Part shown: piece after piece, positions 6,857-15,652 of the stretch
Layout of the letters: each line of letters starts with the position of its first letter
Numbering within the stretch: position 1 is the first letter of the stretch
Assembly: GCF_000365025.1 (NCBI RefSeq)
Contig: NZ_KB823013.1
Coordinates: forward strand, 310,001 to 374,000
Source: Robiginitomaculum antarcticum DSM 21748
GTDB taxonomy: Bacteria; Pseudomonadota; Alphaproteobacteria; Caulobacterales; Maricaulaceae
Direction of reading: 5' to 3'
DNA: 64,000 bases
Notes under the pieces: model-generated
Told to the model about the DNA's origin: nothing
Database searches by the model: none
What the model saw: only the letters and a program-made list of their open reading frames with translations
Position numbers and translations under genes: made by a program

Positions 6857-8350
6857 TTATTTCCCTCTATTTTTTCCCTTATTTGGGCCGCGATAATGCC
6901 CTTTGTCCCAGCCCAGCTCTTCGCGCATGCCGCCCCGCTTTTTGCCAAACGGTTTAACCACGACAACGCCGTCCTGAACAGTGGGCGTGCCCCATGGATT
7001 ACTCATGCGCGGCAGGCCATCTTTGCCCAGCTTGGCGCGGTTTTTGACCGGCGCCATAGGCTCCGGCATAGGCTCAGCCATAGACGGCTCCGGCCCGAAC
7101 AGAGCTTCGCGCGCGCCCGCTTTATCGACGGCATATTCAGCGGCGAGGAATTTGGAGACATAGTCTTTTTTCGCGTCCGGCCAGCCGCGATAGGCCTCAT
7201 AAAAGAGCGGCTTGTGACAGATGAACAGCTGCCGGAAATCCATACGCGACAGATCCGAGAGCAGCATATTGACCAGATCGCGGTCCGCATGCGCGCTGCC
7301 CCGAAGCGCGTAGAAAAACGCCGGATGATCCGGCCCCATTCTCGGCACGGCCCCGCCCATGCTGGCCCAGCGCCAATAGTCCATCAGGCCGTAAAATTCC
7401 TTGGGCATGTCTTGGCCGTATTTACGCTCCAGCCTGCGGATATTGCGCCGCGTAATCCCCGACAGATCATCGCCTAATTCCGCCGCGCGGGAAATGGCAA
7501 TAAAATCAATCTTCTGTTTTATGATCGCCGCGCTTTTGTCATTTTTGCGCTGCACGATAAGCTCGGACAGCCCTTCATCACGCAGGAAATTGGCAATGCC
7601 GTCACGGTCTTCAAAGGTCAGGATATTTTTAATCGGCAGATCATGCAGACCGTCAATATTATCGCGCGCAATGATTGTCGGCTTGGCCGCATCGCGAAAG
7701 ACGTAGACGCCGCCAAAATGGCCGGTGAAATAATTACCCTGCGTGAAGCTCTTGGTTTTCAGCTCGACAGGATTGCGCTGTATATCGCCCGTGCGTTTGG
7801 CCAGCTCGATCATGTTCGCGATTAAAACATCATCCCACCACGCATCGCCGGTATTCAAAAATGTCTCGATCTGGCCGCGCAATTGGCCCGCCTCTGCGAG
7901 ATGGGATTGCACCGTATCGGCCTCGACATCGATGCGGTTTATATTGAGAAGGTCTGCCGGATTTTCAATCGAAAACACGGAGTTGAGCAGCTCGCCCGCC
8001 ACCGCTTCGCGCGCGGTCAACGCGAATAGCTGATCTTCATTTTCATCAATATACTGGCGCAAAATAGAGCGCGAGGTAGAGAATTGCGAACCCAGCAGCG
8101 GCGCGGTTTTCTGGTCCGTCGACAGCAGGATGAACATGCGGTTACACCCTTGCGGATTCAAATAGAGATCATCGCCAAATTCATGCCCGATCTCAGGCGA
8201 ATATCCGCTAATATCAATATGAAATTCAGTCAGCGCCATTCTGCGCCCAATCAAATGCTCCAGCGCGCGGTTATACCGCTCGACGAGAGCAGCGGAATTG
8301 ACCTCATAAAGATTGCCGAACATCAGGCCGTTTTTGACGAGACGCATCAT
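6857..8350 (-). CDS. DUF6638-like protein of the AAA+ operon
   Basis: A 497-aa soluble protein beginning MMRLVKNGLMFGNLYEV. It contains HIDISGYSPEIG near residues 44-55, FILLSTDQKTAPLL near 72-86 and a basic Pro/Gly-rich C-terminus ending GPNKGKNRGK. This matches my recollection of DUF6638 proteins in Rhodobacterales, found next to similar AAA+ ATPase and DUF1523 genes. No catalytic motif is obvious. Its ATG overlaps the stop codon of the AT-rich 133-aa gene, so the two are translationally coupled. Exact function is unknown; a substrate- or partner-binding role for the ATPase is a guess. Confidence 0.6.
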   Translation of the reverse strand: MMRLVKNGLMFGNLYEVNSAALVERYNRALEHLIGRRMALTEFHIDISGYSPEIGHEFGDDLYLNPQGCNRMFILLSTDQKTAPLLGSQFSTSRSILRQYIDENEDQLFALTAREAVAGELLNSVFSIENPADLLNINRIDVEADTVQSHLAEAGQLRGQIETFLNTGDAWWDDVLIANMIELAKRTGDIQRNPVELKTKSFTQGNYFTGHFGGVYVFRDAAKPTIIARDNIDGLHDLPIKNILTFEDRDGIANFLRDEGLSELIVQRKNDKSAAIIKQKIDFIAISRAAELGDDLSGITRRNIRRLERKYGQDMPKEFYGLMDYWRWASMGGAVPRMGPDHPAFFYALRGSAHADRDLVNMLLSDLSRMDFRQLFICHKPLFYEAYRGWPDAKKDYVSKFLAAEYAVDKAGAREALFGPEPSMAEPMPEPMAPVKNRAKLGKDGLPRMSNPWGTPTVQDGVVVVKPFGKKRGGMREELGWDKGHYRGPNKGKNRGK

Positions 8351-8748
8351 AGGTCGCTCTCAACATCATGAAAATTTACTGAAACGTCTTCGCATTTTAC
8401 TGAAATTCGACCCCAATCACCTGCCAAATAGCAAGCGCCTTCGGATACAATAAAAGAGTCAATATTTCCCATATCTTCTTCGTAATTTGCATCAATTGAT
8501 CTATGCGAATTTGAGCGATCATCTTGAATTGAGGAGCACGATGAAAACTTCAATACACCTTTTAAGTAACAATGTTGTTCATCGCGTTTAGGTGACTGAT
8601 AAAATTCATGCCCCTCACACAGAACAAACTCCATTATAAAAGAGACATCAGCAGAGGTTGTTATAATATCAAGCACATAGGAATCTTCTAAATAGACATG
8701 CGCTAAAGGCCCAACAGCCTTATTATACTTAATAGCTTTGGAGATCAC
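8347..8748 (-). CDS. AT-rich 133-aa protein inserted in the operon
   Basis: Starts at GTG (8748-8746) with a poor ribosome site and ends in a TGA that overlaps the start of the DUF6638-like gene. The sequence is acidic and Cys/Ser/Asp-rich (CEGHEFYQSP, DDRSNSHRSIDANYEEDMGN, VSVNFHDVESDL). Its DNA is far more AT-rich than the genes on either side. There is no signal peptide or membrane helix, and I recognise no family. The coupled overlap shows it is expressed with the operon; its composition suggests it came in later. It could be a lineage-specific modulator or an immunity-like protein, neither of which can be shown here. Confidence 0.55.
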   Translation of the reverse strand: MISKAIKYNKAVGPLAHVYLEDSYVLDIITTSADVSFIMEFVLCEGHEFYQSPKRDEQHCYLKGVLKFSSCSSIQDDRSNSHRSIDANYEEDMGNIDSFIVSEGACYLAGDWGRISVKCEDVSVNFHDVESDL

Positions 8749-8787
8749 GAATCTAACCCAAGTCTGTTAATGTAAAAAACATAAAGA

Positions 8788-10734
8788 TCACCCCTCACCC
8801 CCCAAATAACGCGACTTCGCTTCGGCTTGGCGGCCGAAGTCGCGCACCATATTATCAATCGCGATTTCGTCGCTTTTGTCGGCGTAGCGAAATTCGCTAT
8901 CGGCGTAGCGGTTAATTTCCTGAATAAGCATGTCGACGGTTATGGGCCGCGACATATCGGCGATCATTTTGCGTTTGGTGTCATAGTCTTTGAACAGGAA
9001 CAGTTCGGGATTTTCCATCCATTCGTCGGGGAGTTCAAAATCCATCGCGCGGACTTTGACGGCGTCGGTGATGTTTTTAATGGCCCGTCCGGTGAAGCGC
9101 TCGTCGGCGTCTTGAATGCCTTTGAGATAGGTGCCGAGTTTGGCGATGGTGTCGAGTTTACCGATCTTTTTGGACACAGCGTCAAAGACTTCGATCAGCC
9201 CCTCTTCTTTGGGCCGGGAATAGCTCTGATAGCTCTCGGCGACGGCTTTTTTAATGTGCTGCGCAGCGAACAGATCATGCTTTCCAGTCGGGATGTTGTG
9301 GTTTTTTCCCATTAATAAATGCAGGATATCAATGTAGTCGTCGCGGCTTTGCGGCCCGTCGACGAGGAAGCGCGCGCCCGCGCGTTGGCGCAGGGCGTCA
9401 TCGACATTTTCCGGATAGTTGGAGAACATACCGAATGTGCAATTGCCGCGCACGACGGTATTCGCCCCTGCAAAGCTCTCCATTAAAACGGCGGTAATCT
9501 CTAATTGACCGGCGCTTGATTGGCGGTCGCCGCGTTTGCCGGCGAGTTGGTCAATATCGTCAATCGTGCCAAAGCCGATGACCGCCGGATCGATAATAGT
9601 ATTGAAAAAGGCCTTGGCGTTTTGCGCTGATTTGCCTTGATAGCTGTCAATGCTGTCCGTGGACAGGTTTTGATAGCGAAACGGATAGCCGGCATTTTCG
9701 CAATAGCCGGAGATGAGCCCCGCCATCATTTGGATCAATGTGGTTTTGCCCGTGCCCGGCGCGCCGTCGCCCATAAAGGTGAAAATAAATCCGCCTAAAT
9801 CGGCAAAGGGATTGAGCTTGCGGTCAAAATCATAGGCCATCAGCATTTTAGACAGCTTCATGGCTTGGTATTTTGCGATATGATTGCCGACGACCTCATT
9901 GGGCTTTTTAAATGTCATGGTCAGCTTTGTGCCGACCGAGCGCGCATAGGGCGTAAAGCCGCTAATTTGGAAGTCATCGTCTTCGACGCGGTAATTGACC
10001 GAGGTAAACGGCTCCAATCGTGGCATATTGCTGGCGCGTAGGGCAACTTTGTCCATTAATTGCTCAAGGAAGGCTTTGACCGTCGGGACGAGTTTGGACT
10101 CATCATCAGCGAAGACCGCCAGATCCTGATCCAGTTCCCACAACGCGCCGGACAGCGCTGTATGAGCGTTATCGGTCAGCACTTCCTGGACCTGTCCGAT
10201 TTCGACATTAATCTCCCCGCCGTCGCTTTGCAGCGCTGAGAGTAGGAAGGCCGTCATATTGGCAAAAACATGCAGAGAGATCAGCGCGCTGCCCGCGAGC
10301 AGCTCGGAGAACTCTGTTTTGCGGCTATCGGGGAGCGCGCCTTGAAGATTGGATTTGAGTAGCCCGGCCAGTCCCGTCTGCTCGGCATATTGGTCAGCCA
10401 CGACCATGGATGTAGCGAGCGCGCGGCGCAGGCTGCGCAAAACGTGGGCCTGAGTCGGGCTGGTTAGCGTATCGCCATCATCTGCGCCCTCGATGCGGTC
10501 GATCAGATGCACGCCCTCGGGGCGGGCCGTATTTTGGGTGACAAGGCCGGGCGTAGTGGAGCGAAACCGGCGGCGCGCCGCTATACCCGATGAGCGTCCA
10601 TTGGCCGGCGCGGCCTCTTTTTGTTTGGCCAGACGCGGCGTATGGTCAAAGCCGTCCAGCAGGCTTTGCGCGGCGGTGTATTTGGCGCGGATCAGCTCTT
10701 CTTTTATTTGCATCAGGTCGGACGTTGCGGACAT
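8788..10734 (-). CDS. AAA+ family ATPase of an uncharacterised operon
   Basis: A 648-aa protein with an N-terminal helical region of about 300 residues and a classical AAA+ module. Walker A is GAPGTGKTT (324-332), Walker B with an acidic pair is GFGTIDDID (387-395), a sensor-1-like Asn is in SNYPENVDD (438-446), and candidate arginine fingers are in RQRAGARF (449-456). A basic low-complexity stretch (about 35-70) may be a flexible linker. It is likely the motor of a complex formed by the operon, acting from the cytoplasm on a partner or at the membrane. Substrate is unknown. Its start has an AGAGAG ribosome site, and it lies 21 nt after the 374-aa gene. Confidence 0.8.
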   Translation of the reverse strand: MSATSDLMQIKEELIRAKYTAAQSLLDGFDHTPRLAKQKEAAPANGRSSGIAARRRFRSTTPGLVTQNTARPEGVHLIDRIEGADDGDTLTSPTQAHVLRSLRRALATSMVVADQYAEQTGLAGLLKSNLQGALPDSRKTEFSELLAGSALISLHVFANMTAFLLSALQSDGGEINVEIGQVQEVLTDNAHTALSGALWELDQDLAVFADDESKLVPTVKAFLEQLMDKVALRASNMPRLEPFTSVNYRVEDDDFQISGFTPYARSVGTKLTMTFKKPNEVVGNHIAKYQAMKLSKMLMAYDFDRKLNPFADLGGFIFTFMGDGAPGTGKTTLIQMMAGLISGYCENAGYPFRYQNLSTDSIDSYQGKSAQNAKAFFNTIIDPAVIGFGTIDDIDQLAGKRGDRQSSAGQLEITAVLMESFAGANTVVRGNCTFGMFSNYPENVDDALRQRAGARFLVDGPQSRDDYIDILHLLMGKNHNIPTGKHDLFAAQHIKKAVAESYQSYSRPKEEGLIEVFDAVSKKIGKLDTIAKLGTYLKGIQDADERFTGRAIKNITDAVKVRAMDFELPDEWMENPELFLFKDYDTKRKMIADMSRPITVDMLIQEINRYADSEFRYADKSDEIAIDNMVRDFGRQAEAKSRYLGGEG

Positions 10735-10755
10735 AAATCTCTCTAATATCTGGAC

Positions 10756-11880
10756 TTAATTATAACTTAAAATCTTGGACTTTTGGCCCACCACATATTT
10801 GCGCACATCGGCAAAGTCGGCTTTGGCCTGTTCTTCCAGCACTTGGTAGGCGCCGTGGGGCAAAATGAGCGCGCGGCGAATATCGGTGACGCCGGCCTCT
10901 GTGCTTTCAAAATCCGTTTTATCAAGCGCGTAGACCTGCCGCTCGGCCTGTTTAAACAGCCCGACTTTTTCCTGAGTTGTGGATTTGGACACAAGGCTCT
11001 CCACCGTCCAGGCCAGCGCCCAGTCTTTGCCCGGTTCGCTGCGCGCATTGGCCAGCACGTCACGCAGCGGGCCATGCTGCTGCGTGAAATTATGGCTATA
11101 CATCGGGCCAAGGTGAAAACGGCGCAGCATTTTCGGATGCAGCGTATCGAAATCCTGATCAAAGCCGCGCGCAATCGTCAGCAGCTTTAGCCCTGATACG
11201 GCCTGCGCCATAAGGTGACTTTGTACGCGCGGCCAGCGGCGCTCGTCATGGGGGAGCGGACGGTATGATGTGTCGTCCACTTCCATCAAATACAGCACCG
11301 GCAGATTGCTCTGGCTGTCATAGGCCGCCCAATGGATCAGGTAGGTGCGCCGTCCGGCCTTGAGGTCTTTTCCGACCCAGATAATTTGTGGATGGTTCTG
11401 CGTTAAGAACAGCTCTTTTTGCGAGAGATATTCATAATAAATCCGCTGGCTGAGCGCATATTGCAGCTGCGTCGGGGCGCTTCGGTCAGACAATATATGC
11501 TGCACCATATCTTTTTTCAGACGCTCTTGGGACGGCAGGGATTTAAGGTGTTTTTTCGCCTGCGTCGCGTCCGCCGCCATTTGCATCAGCTCGCGGTGAA
11601 CCGGAAATCCGCTTTCGGTTTTATCGATTGTAAACTGCGCCGCCGAGGCTATGCCCGCGCGGTCCGCCATTAGATATTTATAAGACAGGGCGGTAAAGGT
11701 ATTGGACAAATGCCCCAGATAGCCTTTGAGCATTTTGACTTCAGGCGAGGTAATCTGGCGCTCGGTCTGGGACAAGTCCGCAACCTCGCCCAAATGGGCG
11801 ATAATACGTTCAAATTTTGCGAAATAGCGCCGCGTTGCTGCCGCGGTGCTTAAAACCTCGTGATCAAATGTCAGGTCCAC
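10756..11880 (-). CDS. Uncharacterised 374-aa protein of the AAA+ operon
   Basis: Starts at GTG (11880-11878), 9 nt after the stop of the coiled-coil gene, giving MDLTFDHEVL. The N-terminal half is helical (LGEVADLSQTERQI, KGYLGHLSNTF). The middle has a beta-rich block (QIIWVGKDLKAGRRTYLIHWAAYD, LYLMEVDD), and the C-terminus is helical and basic. No signal peptide, membrane helix or known catalytic motif is evident, and I do not recognise the family. Tight spacing on both sides puts it in the same complex or pathway as the ATPase. Confidence 0.65.
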   Translation of the reverse strand: MDLTFDHEVLSTAAATRRYFAKFERIIAHLGEVADLSQTERQITSPEVKMLKGYLGHLSNTFTALSYKYLMADRAGIASAAQFTIDKTESGFPVHRELMQMAADATQAKKHLKSLPSQERLKKDMVQHILSDRSAPTQLQYALSQRIYYEYLSQKELFLTQNHPQIIWVGKDLKAGRRTYLIHWAAYDSQSNLPVLYLMEVDDTSYRPLPHDERRWPRVQSHLMAQAVSGLKLLTIARGFDQDFDTLHPKMLRRFHLGPMYSHNFTQQHGPLRDVLANARSEPGKDWALAWTVESLVSKSTTQEKVGLFKQAERQVYALDKTDFESTEAGVTDIRRALILPHGAYQVLEEQAKADFADVRKYVVGQKSKILSYN

Positions 11881-11889
11881 CTATGCGGC

Positions 11890-12981
11890 CTAACCTTGAT
11901 CCGGCGTCTGCCCATATGCATTTTTATCATGCATTTCGACGATCTTCTCAAATCGGCGGGCAAAGCGCTCATCGGCTTTGACCTTCTCCTCTAACACCTT
12001 GCGGGCAAAGACGATGTGATCTTCGTGGGATTCCATCATTTCCGCCATACGCGTATTGGTGGCCGCGCCAATCGCCGCCATAGCGACCTGCGCTTCTTTA
12101 TCTGTGGCCACGCCGATCTCGTTAATCTGGTGGGCGACTTCCTGTTGCTGCGCGGTTTTCAGCGATTTTGACAGAGCGTCATAGAGCACGACGCGCTGTT
12201 TGGTGTCAGTCTGCAGCTTGTTAATCAGCACCATTTGCGTGGCGGCCTGGTTTTGCAGACTGTCCAGCCATGTTTTGCCTTTTTCAATATAGCGCTCTAA
12301 TGTTTGACTCTTCGCCAGTTGAACCTGCTCGGCTTGCGCCAGCTCATTATACTGCGAGTTCACAGCAGCGAGTTCTGACTCAAGCTGCGCGCGCAGTTTC
12401 GGATTGGTCTCTGCGGCCAGCTTGCCTTCCAGTTCAATAATACGCGGGTCGAGCGCGAGCAGGTCAGCCTTGATGGTTTCCAGCATATTCACCGCCGCTT
12501 CACGGTCGGTCAGCGTCGTCGCCAAATTGGCCTGCACTTGCTCTTTATGGCCTTGCAGCGAGTTTAGCTGATCAGTCAGCATCTGGCTGATAATATTGGA
12601 TTTGCCGATCAAATCTTGGAGTTTGTCTTCGATCGAGGCGACGCGAATGCGTTCCTGGCGCATCATCTCGGAGCGTTTTTTCGAGAACACGCCGACAAAG
12701 GACTCCCATCCGGTTTTGGACCGCATGGCGTCGAAATCTTTGGAAAAGCCCGTCGTGACATCATCTAGGCCTAAAATCAGCTCTGCGATATTGGCATTCA
12801 TGGCCTCCGCATGTTTATGGACATCGTCCAGCGAGGCGTTCTCTATATCGACCGAAATATCCGTGCCCTGCGCCATTTTGGCCCGCGCCGTATTAATACG
12901 CGTCGACAGCTCGGCGACTTTGGACTGTGACTGCGCAACCTGTTTTCTGGATTCTTCGATTTGGGTCTCGAAACTGGACAT
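11890..12981 (-). CDS. Long coiled-coil protein, first gene of the AAA+ operon
   Basis: About 363 aa from the ATG at 12981, which has GGGGA upstream; an in-frame start at 13011 is less likely. Nearly the whole protein is heptad-like and rich in Gln, Glu, Lys and Ala (ESRKQVAQSQSKVAELS, ELEGKLAAETNPKLRAQ, HQINEIGVATDKEA), so it should form long coiled coils. There is no membrane helix. It vaguely resembles TelA- or PspA-like membrane-stress coiled-coil proteins, but I would not assign either. It probably serves as the scaffold or structural part of the system. Confidence 0.65.
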   Translation of the reverse strand: MSSFETQIEESRKQVAQSQSKVAELSTRINTARAKMAQGTDISVDIENASLDDVHKHAEAMNANIAELILGLDDVTTGFSKDFDAMRSKTGWESFVGVFSKKRSEMMRQERIRVASIEDKLQDLIGKSNIISQMLTDQLNSLQGHKEQVQANLATTLTDREAAVNMLETIKADLLALDPRIIELEGKLAAETNPKLRAQLESELAAVNSQYNELAQAEQVQLAKSQTLERYIEKGKTWLDSLQNQAATQMVLINKLQTDTKQRVVLYDALSKSLKTAQQQEVAHQINEIGVATDKEAQVAMAAIGAATNTRMAEMMESHEDHIVFARKVLEEKVKADERFARRFEKIVEMHDKNAYGQTPDQG

Positions 12982-12994
12982 ATATTCCCCTTTT

Positions 12995-13010
12995 TGTGTT
13001 ATTTTACACA
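12995..13010. promoter_or_regulatory. Palindrome in the leader of the AAA+ operon
   Basis: TGTGT-TATTTT-ACACA is a perfect 5-bp inverted repeat around an AT-rich centre, 14 nt before the start of the first gene at 12981. It could be an operator or a small leader hairpin near the ribosome site. No regulator gene is adjacent. Confidence 0.3.
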
Positions 13011-13213
13011 TAAGGATTTTTGGGCAATATTCAATCGAGATTTGGTCGATTTAATAAGAAAACCACGCTATTACGGGCTTTTAGCCTCATAGTGGAGGAG
13101 GAATTTTGGCCAAGGGCCATCTGCTATATGAGCAAAATTTCACACATTTGTGACCGGATCTATGGAACAGCTTCGTCAGCGCAACGTTTATTGAGCGTAA
13201 CAAGGAGATTACT

Positions 13214-13561
13214 ATGACTAAATTAATTCTTATCTCGGCTGTCGCTGCGGCAACATTGCTCGGCACAGCGTGTAGTACTACAGGTAATATGGAACGCAAC
13301 GCCGCTATCGGCGCAGGCGTAGGCGCTGTCACAGGCGCGGTTATCGGCAATAATGTCGGCGACGGCGATGCCAAAACAGGCGCAGCTATCGGCGCAGTTG
13401 TTGGCGGCGCAGGCGGTGCATATGCCGGCTACAAGCAAGACCAAACCCGTACACAAACTAACGGTACACCGACTTATTATGATCAAGCCGCAGGCCGCTA
13501 CTTCACCGTAGATCAGCGCACCGGCAAGACATATTGGGAAAATGGCCAGTTCCGCAGCTAG
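13214..13561 (+). CDS. Glycine-zipper outer-membrane lipoprotein
   Basis: A 115-aa protein with a signal peptide and lipobox (LLGTAC, Cys20). It is followed by repeated GxxxG-type small-residue segments (about residues 29-78), the glycine-zipper pattern of 17-kDa-antigen-like or YMGG lipoproteins. The C-terminal part is polar (YYDQAAGRYF, KTYWENGQ). The gene has an AAGGAGA ribosome site at 13202-13208 and its own strong terminator, so it is monocistronic. It is divergent from the AAA+ operon. Such lipoproteins are envelope structural or stress components. Confidence 0.82.
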   Translation: MTKLILISAVAAATLLGTACSTTGNMERNAAIGAGVGAVTGAVIGNNVGDGDAKTGAAIGAVVGGAGGAYAGYKQDQTRTQTNGTPTYYDQAAGRYFTVDQRTGKTYWENGQFRS

Positions 13562-13585
13562 TCTGTCGTAACGCCTCAATACAGA

Positions 13586-13619
13586 AGAGCCCCTGACCAC
13601 CGTCAGGGGCTCTTTTTTT
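13586..13619 (+). terminator. Strong intrinsic terminator of the lipoprotein gene
   Basis: AGAGCCCCTGAC (13586-13597) and GTCAGGGGCTCT (13602-13613) form a perfect 12-bp stem with a 4-nt loop, followed by an uninterrupted T-run. Confidence 0.95.
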
Positions 13620-13647
13620 ATGGGCCGCAACGGTCTAAGCGGCGTCT

Positions 13648-14832
13648 ATGAATTACGACGTTATTATTATCGGCGCGGGCGCAGCGGGATTGTTTTGCGC
13701 GGGGCAAGCTGGCAAACGGGGCCGGCGCGTTCTGCTGCTCGATCACAGCGCGAAACCGGCCGAGAAAGTGCGCATTAGCGGCGGCGGGCGGTGTAATTTC
13801 ACCAATCTGTATTGCGGGCCGGATAATTTCATCTCGGCCAATCCGCATTTTGCTAAAAGCGCGCTGTCGCGATATAGCCCCCATGATTTTATCGCGCTGG
13901 TCGAGCAATACGGCATAAGCTGGCATGAAAAACATCAAACCGGGATGCAGCTCGGCCAGCTCTTTTGCGATGAGAGCAGCCAGCAGATCATCGATCTGCT
14001 GCTGACGGAATGTAAAATCGGCGGAGTTGAAGTGAAGCTCTCCACGACGGTCAATTGTGTATCACATGATGGCCGATATAGCGTCGAGACGTCGGCGGGG
14101 ACGTTCACCGCCGCTGCACTGGTCATTGCCACGGGCGGGCTGTCTATTCCAAAAATGGGCGCGACAAATTTTGGTTATAAAATCGCGGCGCAATTCGGCG
14201 TGACCGTGACGCCAAGACGGGCCGGACTTGTGCCGCTGACCTTTACCGGCGCGCAGGACGAAGGCCTCAAAGCGCTGGCCGGAACGGCGGCCCCGGCGCG
14301 GGTCTCCTGTGAGGGCGCGAGTTTTGACGAGGCGATCCTGCTGACCCATCGCGGGATGAGCGGCCCGGCCATCTTGCAAATCAGCAGTTATCTGGAACCG
14401 GGCGAGGCGATGCAAATCGCGCTCATGGACGGCGCGCAGATTGAAGCTGTGCTGCTGGATGCAAAGACGCGGCGTCCTAAATCGGCGGCCGCAACCGTGC
14501 TCGCCGAGCATATCCCCAAACGTCTGGCCGAGTATTTTACGGCACATGTCACCGAGACGCGGCTGGCCGATATGACGGATGAGGCGCTTCGCGATATCGC
14601 TTCCACGGTCGGAGACTGGGCGCTGCGCCCCGCAGGTAGCGAGGGTTACCGCAAGGCTGAGGTCACATTAGGCGGCGTCGATACGCACGCGCTTAATTCA
14701 AAAACCATGATGGCCAATGACGTCACAGGCCTCTATTTCATCGGCGAAGTCGTTGACGTGACGGGGCATTTGGGCGGGCATAATTTCCAATGGGCCTGGG
14801 CCAGCGCCTATGCGTGTGCGCAAAGTCTGTAA
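13648..14832 (+). CDS. YhiN/HI0933-family NAD(P)/FAD-dependent oxidoreductase
   Basis: A 394-aa flavoprotein. The N-terminus has the FAD dinucleotide motif GAGAAGLFCA (residues 8-17), followed by KVRISGGGRCNFTN at about 41-54, the hallmark of the BaiN/YhiN group. The C-terminus has the second FAD block GLYFIGEVVDVTGHLGG. Members are cytosolic flavin enzymes of uncertain natural substrate; the name aminoacetone oxidase is often attached without firm proof. It is followed after 46 nt by pxpA, with no clear link in function. Confidence 0.88.
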   Translation: MNYDVIIIGAGAAGLFCAGQAGKRGRRVLLLDHSAKPAEKVRISGGGRCNFTNLYCGPDNFISANPHFAKSALSRYSPHDFIALVEQYGISWHEKHQTGMQLGQLFCDESSQQIIDLLLTECKIGGVEVKLSTTVNCVSHDGRYSVETSAGTFTAAALVIATGGLSIPKMGATNFGYKIAAQFGVTVTPRRAGLVPLTFTGAQDEGLKALAGTAAPARVSCEGASFDEAILLTHRGMSGPAILQISSYLEPGEAMQIALMDGAQIEAVLLDAKTRRPKSAAATVLAEHIPKRLAEYFTAHVTETRLADMTDEALRDIASTVGDWALRPAGSEGYRKAEVTLGGVDTHALNSKTMMANDVTGLYFIGEVVDVTGHLGGHNFQWAWASAYACAQSL

Positions 14833-14878
14833 ATAAAGCCCCCCTTGCCGCAATCGGTGGCAAAGAGTAGCGTAAATT

Positions 14879-15652
14879 ATGAGCAGGCAAATAGACCTTA
14901 ACGCCGATCTGGGCGAGGCCGAGGACGCGCAGGGACGCGCCTTTGAGCGCGAAATTCTGTCTTATGTCAGCAGCGCCAATCTGGCCTGCGGCGGCCATGC
15001 CGGAACTCCCGAGATCATGGCGCAGATGTGCGCATTCGCCAAGGCGCGCGGCGTCACCATCGGCGCGCATCCGGCCTATCCTGACCGCGAGAATTTTGGG
15101 CGGCGCTCAATGGTTCTGGGCCGCGATATTAGTCCTGATGAGCTGCGCCGCGCCCTAACAACGCAGATTGTAACATTGTGCGAGATTGCCTTTACCGCCG
15201 GTCATCCCGTCCGGCATGTCAAACCGCATGGCGCGCTCTATAATGATACGGCCAGCCAGCCTGCGCTCGCCCGGCTGATTTGCGAGACCGTCGCGTCAAT
15301 TGATCCTAAGCTCGCCGTGATGGGATTTCCCGGCGGCCATATGGAAGAGGCGGCGGCTAAATCAGGCCTGCGCTTTATCGGCGAGGCCTTTATTGACCGC
15401 GCCTATATGCCCGATGGAACGCTCGTGCCGCGCAGCCAGGACGGCGCGGTGCTCAGCGCGCAAGACGCGCGTATGGCTCAGATGGAAAGTCTCGTCTTTG
15501 ACCGCGCCGTGCGCGCCAAAGACGGGCAAATCATCGCTATAGACGCCGCTTCGCTCTGCCTGCATGGCGACAGCGCGGGCGCGCTTCACACCGCCAAAGC
15601 GGCGCATGTCAGGCTGATCGCGCGCGGCGTCACTATAGCGCCTGCCGCGTGA
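14879..15652 (+). CDS. pxpA: 5-oxoprolinase subunit A (LamB/YcsF family)
   Basis: First gene of pxpABC, the ATP-dependent enzyme that opens 5-oxoproline (pyroglutamate) to glutamate and so clears a damage product. The protein is 257 aa, the family length. It has the signature IDLNADLGE at residues 5-13, NLACGGHAG at 35-43, IGAHPAYPD near 61 and KPHGALYND near 119. Its TGA overlaps the GTG start of pxpB, so the subunits are translated together. Confidence 0.94.
   Translation: MSRQIDLNADLGEAEDAQGRAFEREILSYVSSANLACGGHAGTPEIMAQMCAFAKARGVTIGAHPAYPDRENFGRRSMVLGRDISPDELRRALTTQIVTLCEIAFTAGHPVRHVKPHGALYNDTASQPALARLICETVASIDPKLAVMGFPGGHMEEAAAKSGLRFIGEAFIDRAYMPDGTLVPRSQDGAVLSAQDARMAQMESLVFDRAVRAKDGQIIAIDAASLCLHGDSAGALHTAKAAHVRLIARGVTIAPAA

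Noticed and set aside
8827-9315. Plus-strand frame opposite the AAA+ gene
   Set aside because: Shadow frame in GC-rich coding DNA; the AAA+ motifs fix the true strand.
11890-12981. Assignment of the coiled-coil protein as TelA or PspA
   Set aside because: The resemblance is only general coiled-coil character; no diagnostic motif of either family was seen.
14062-14547. Minus-strand frame inside the YhiN-type gene
   Set aside because: Shadow of a well-supported flavoprotein gene.
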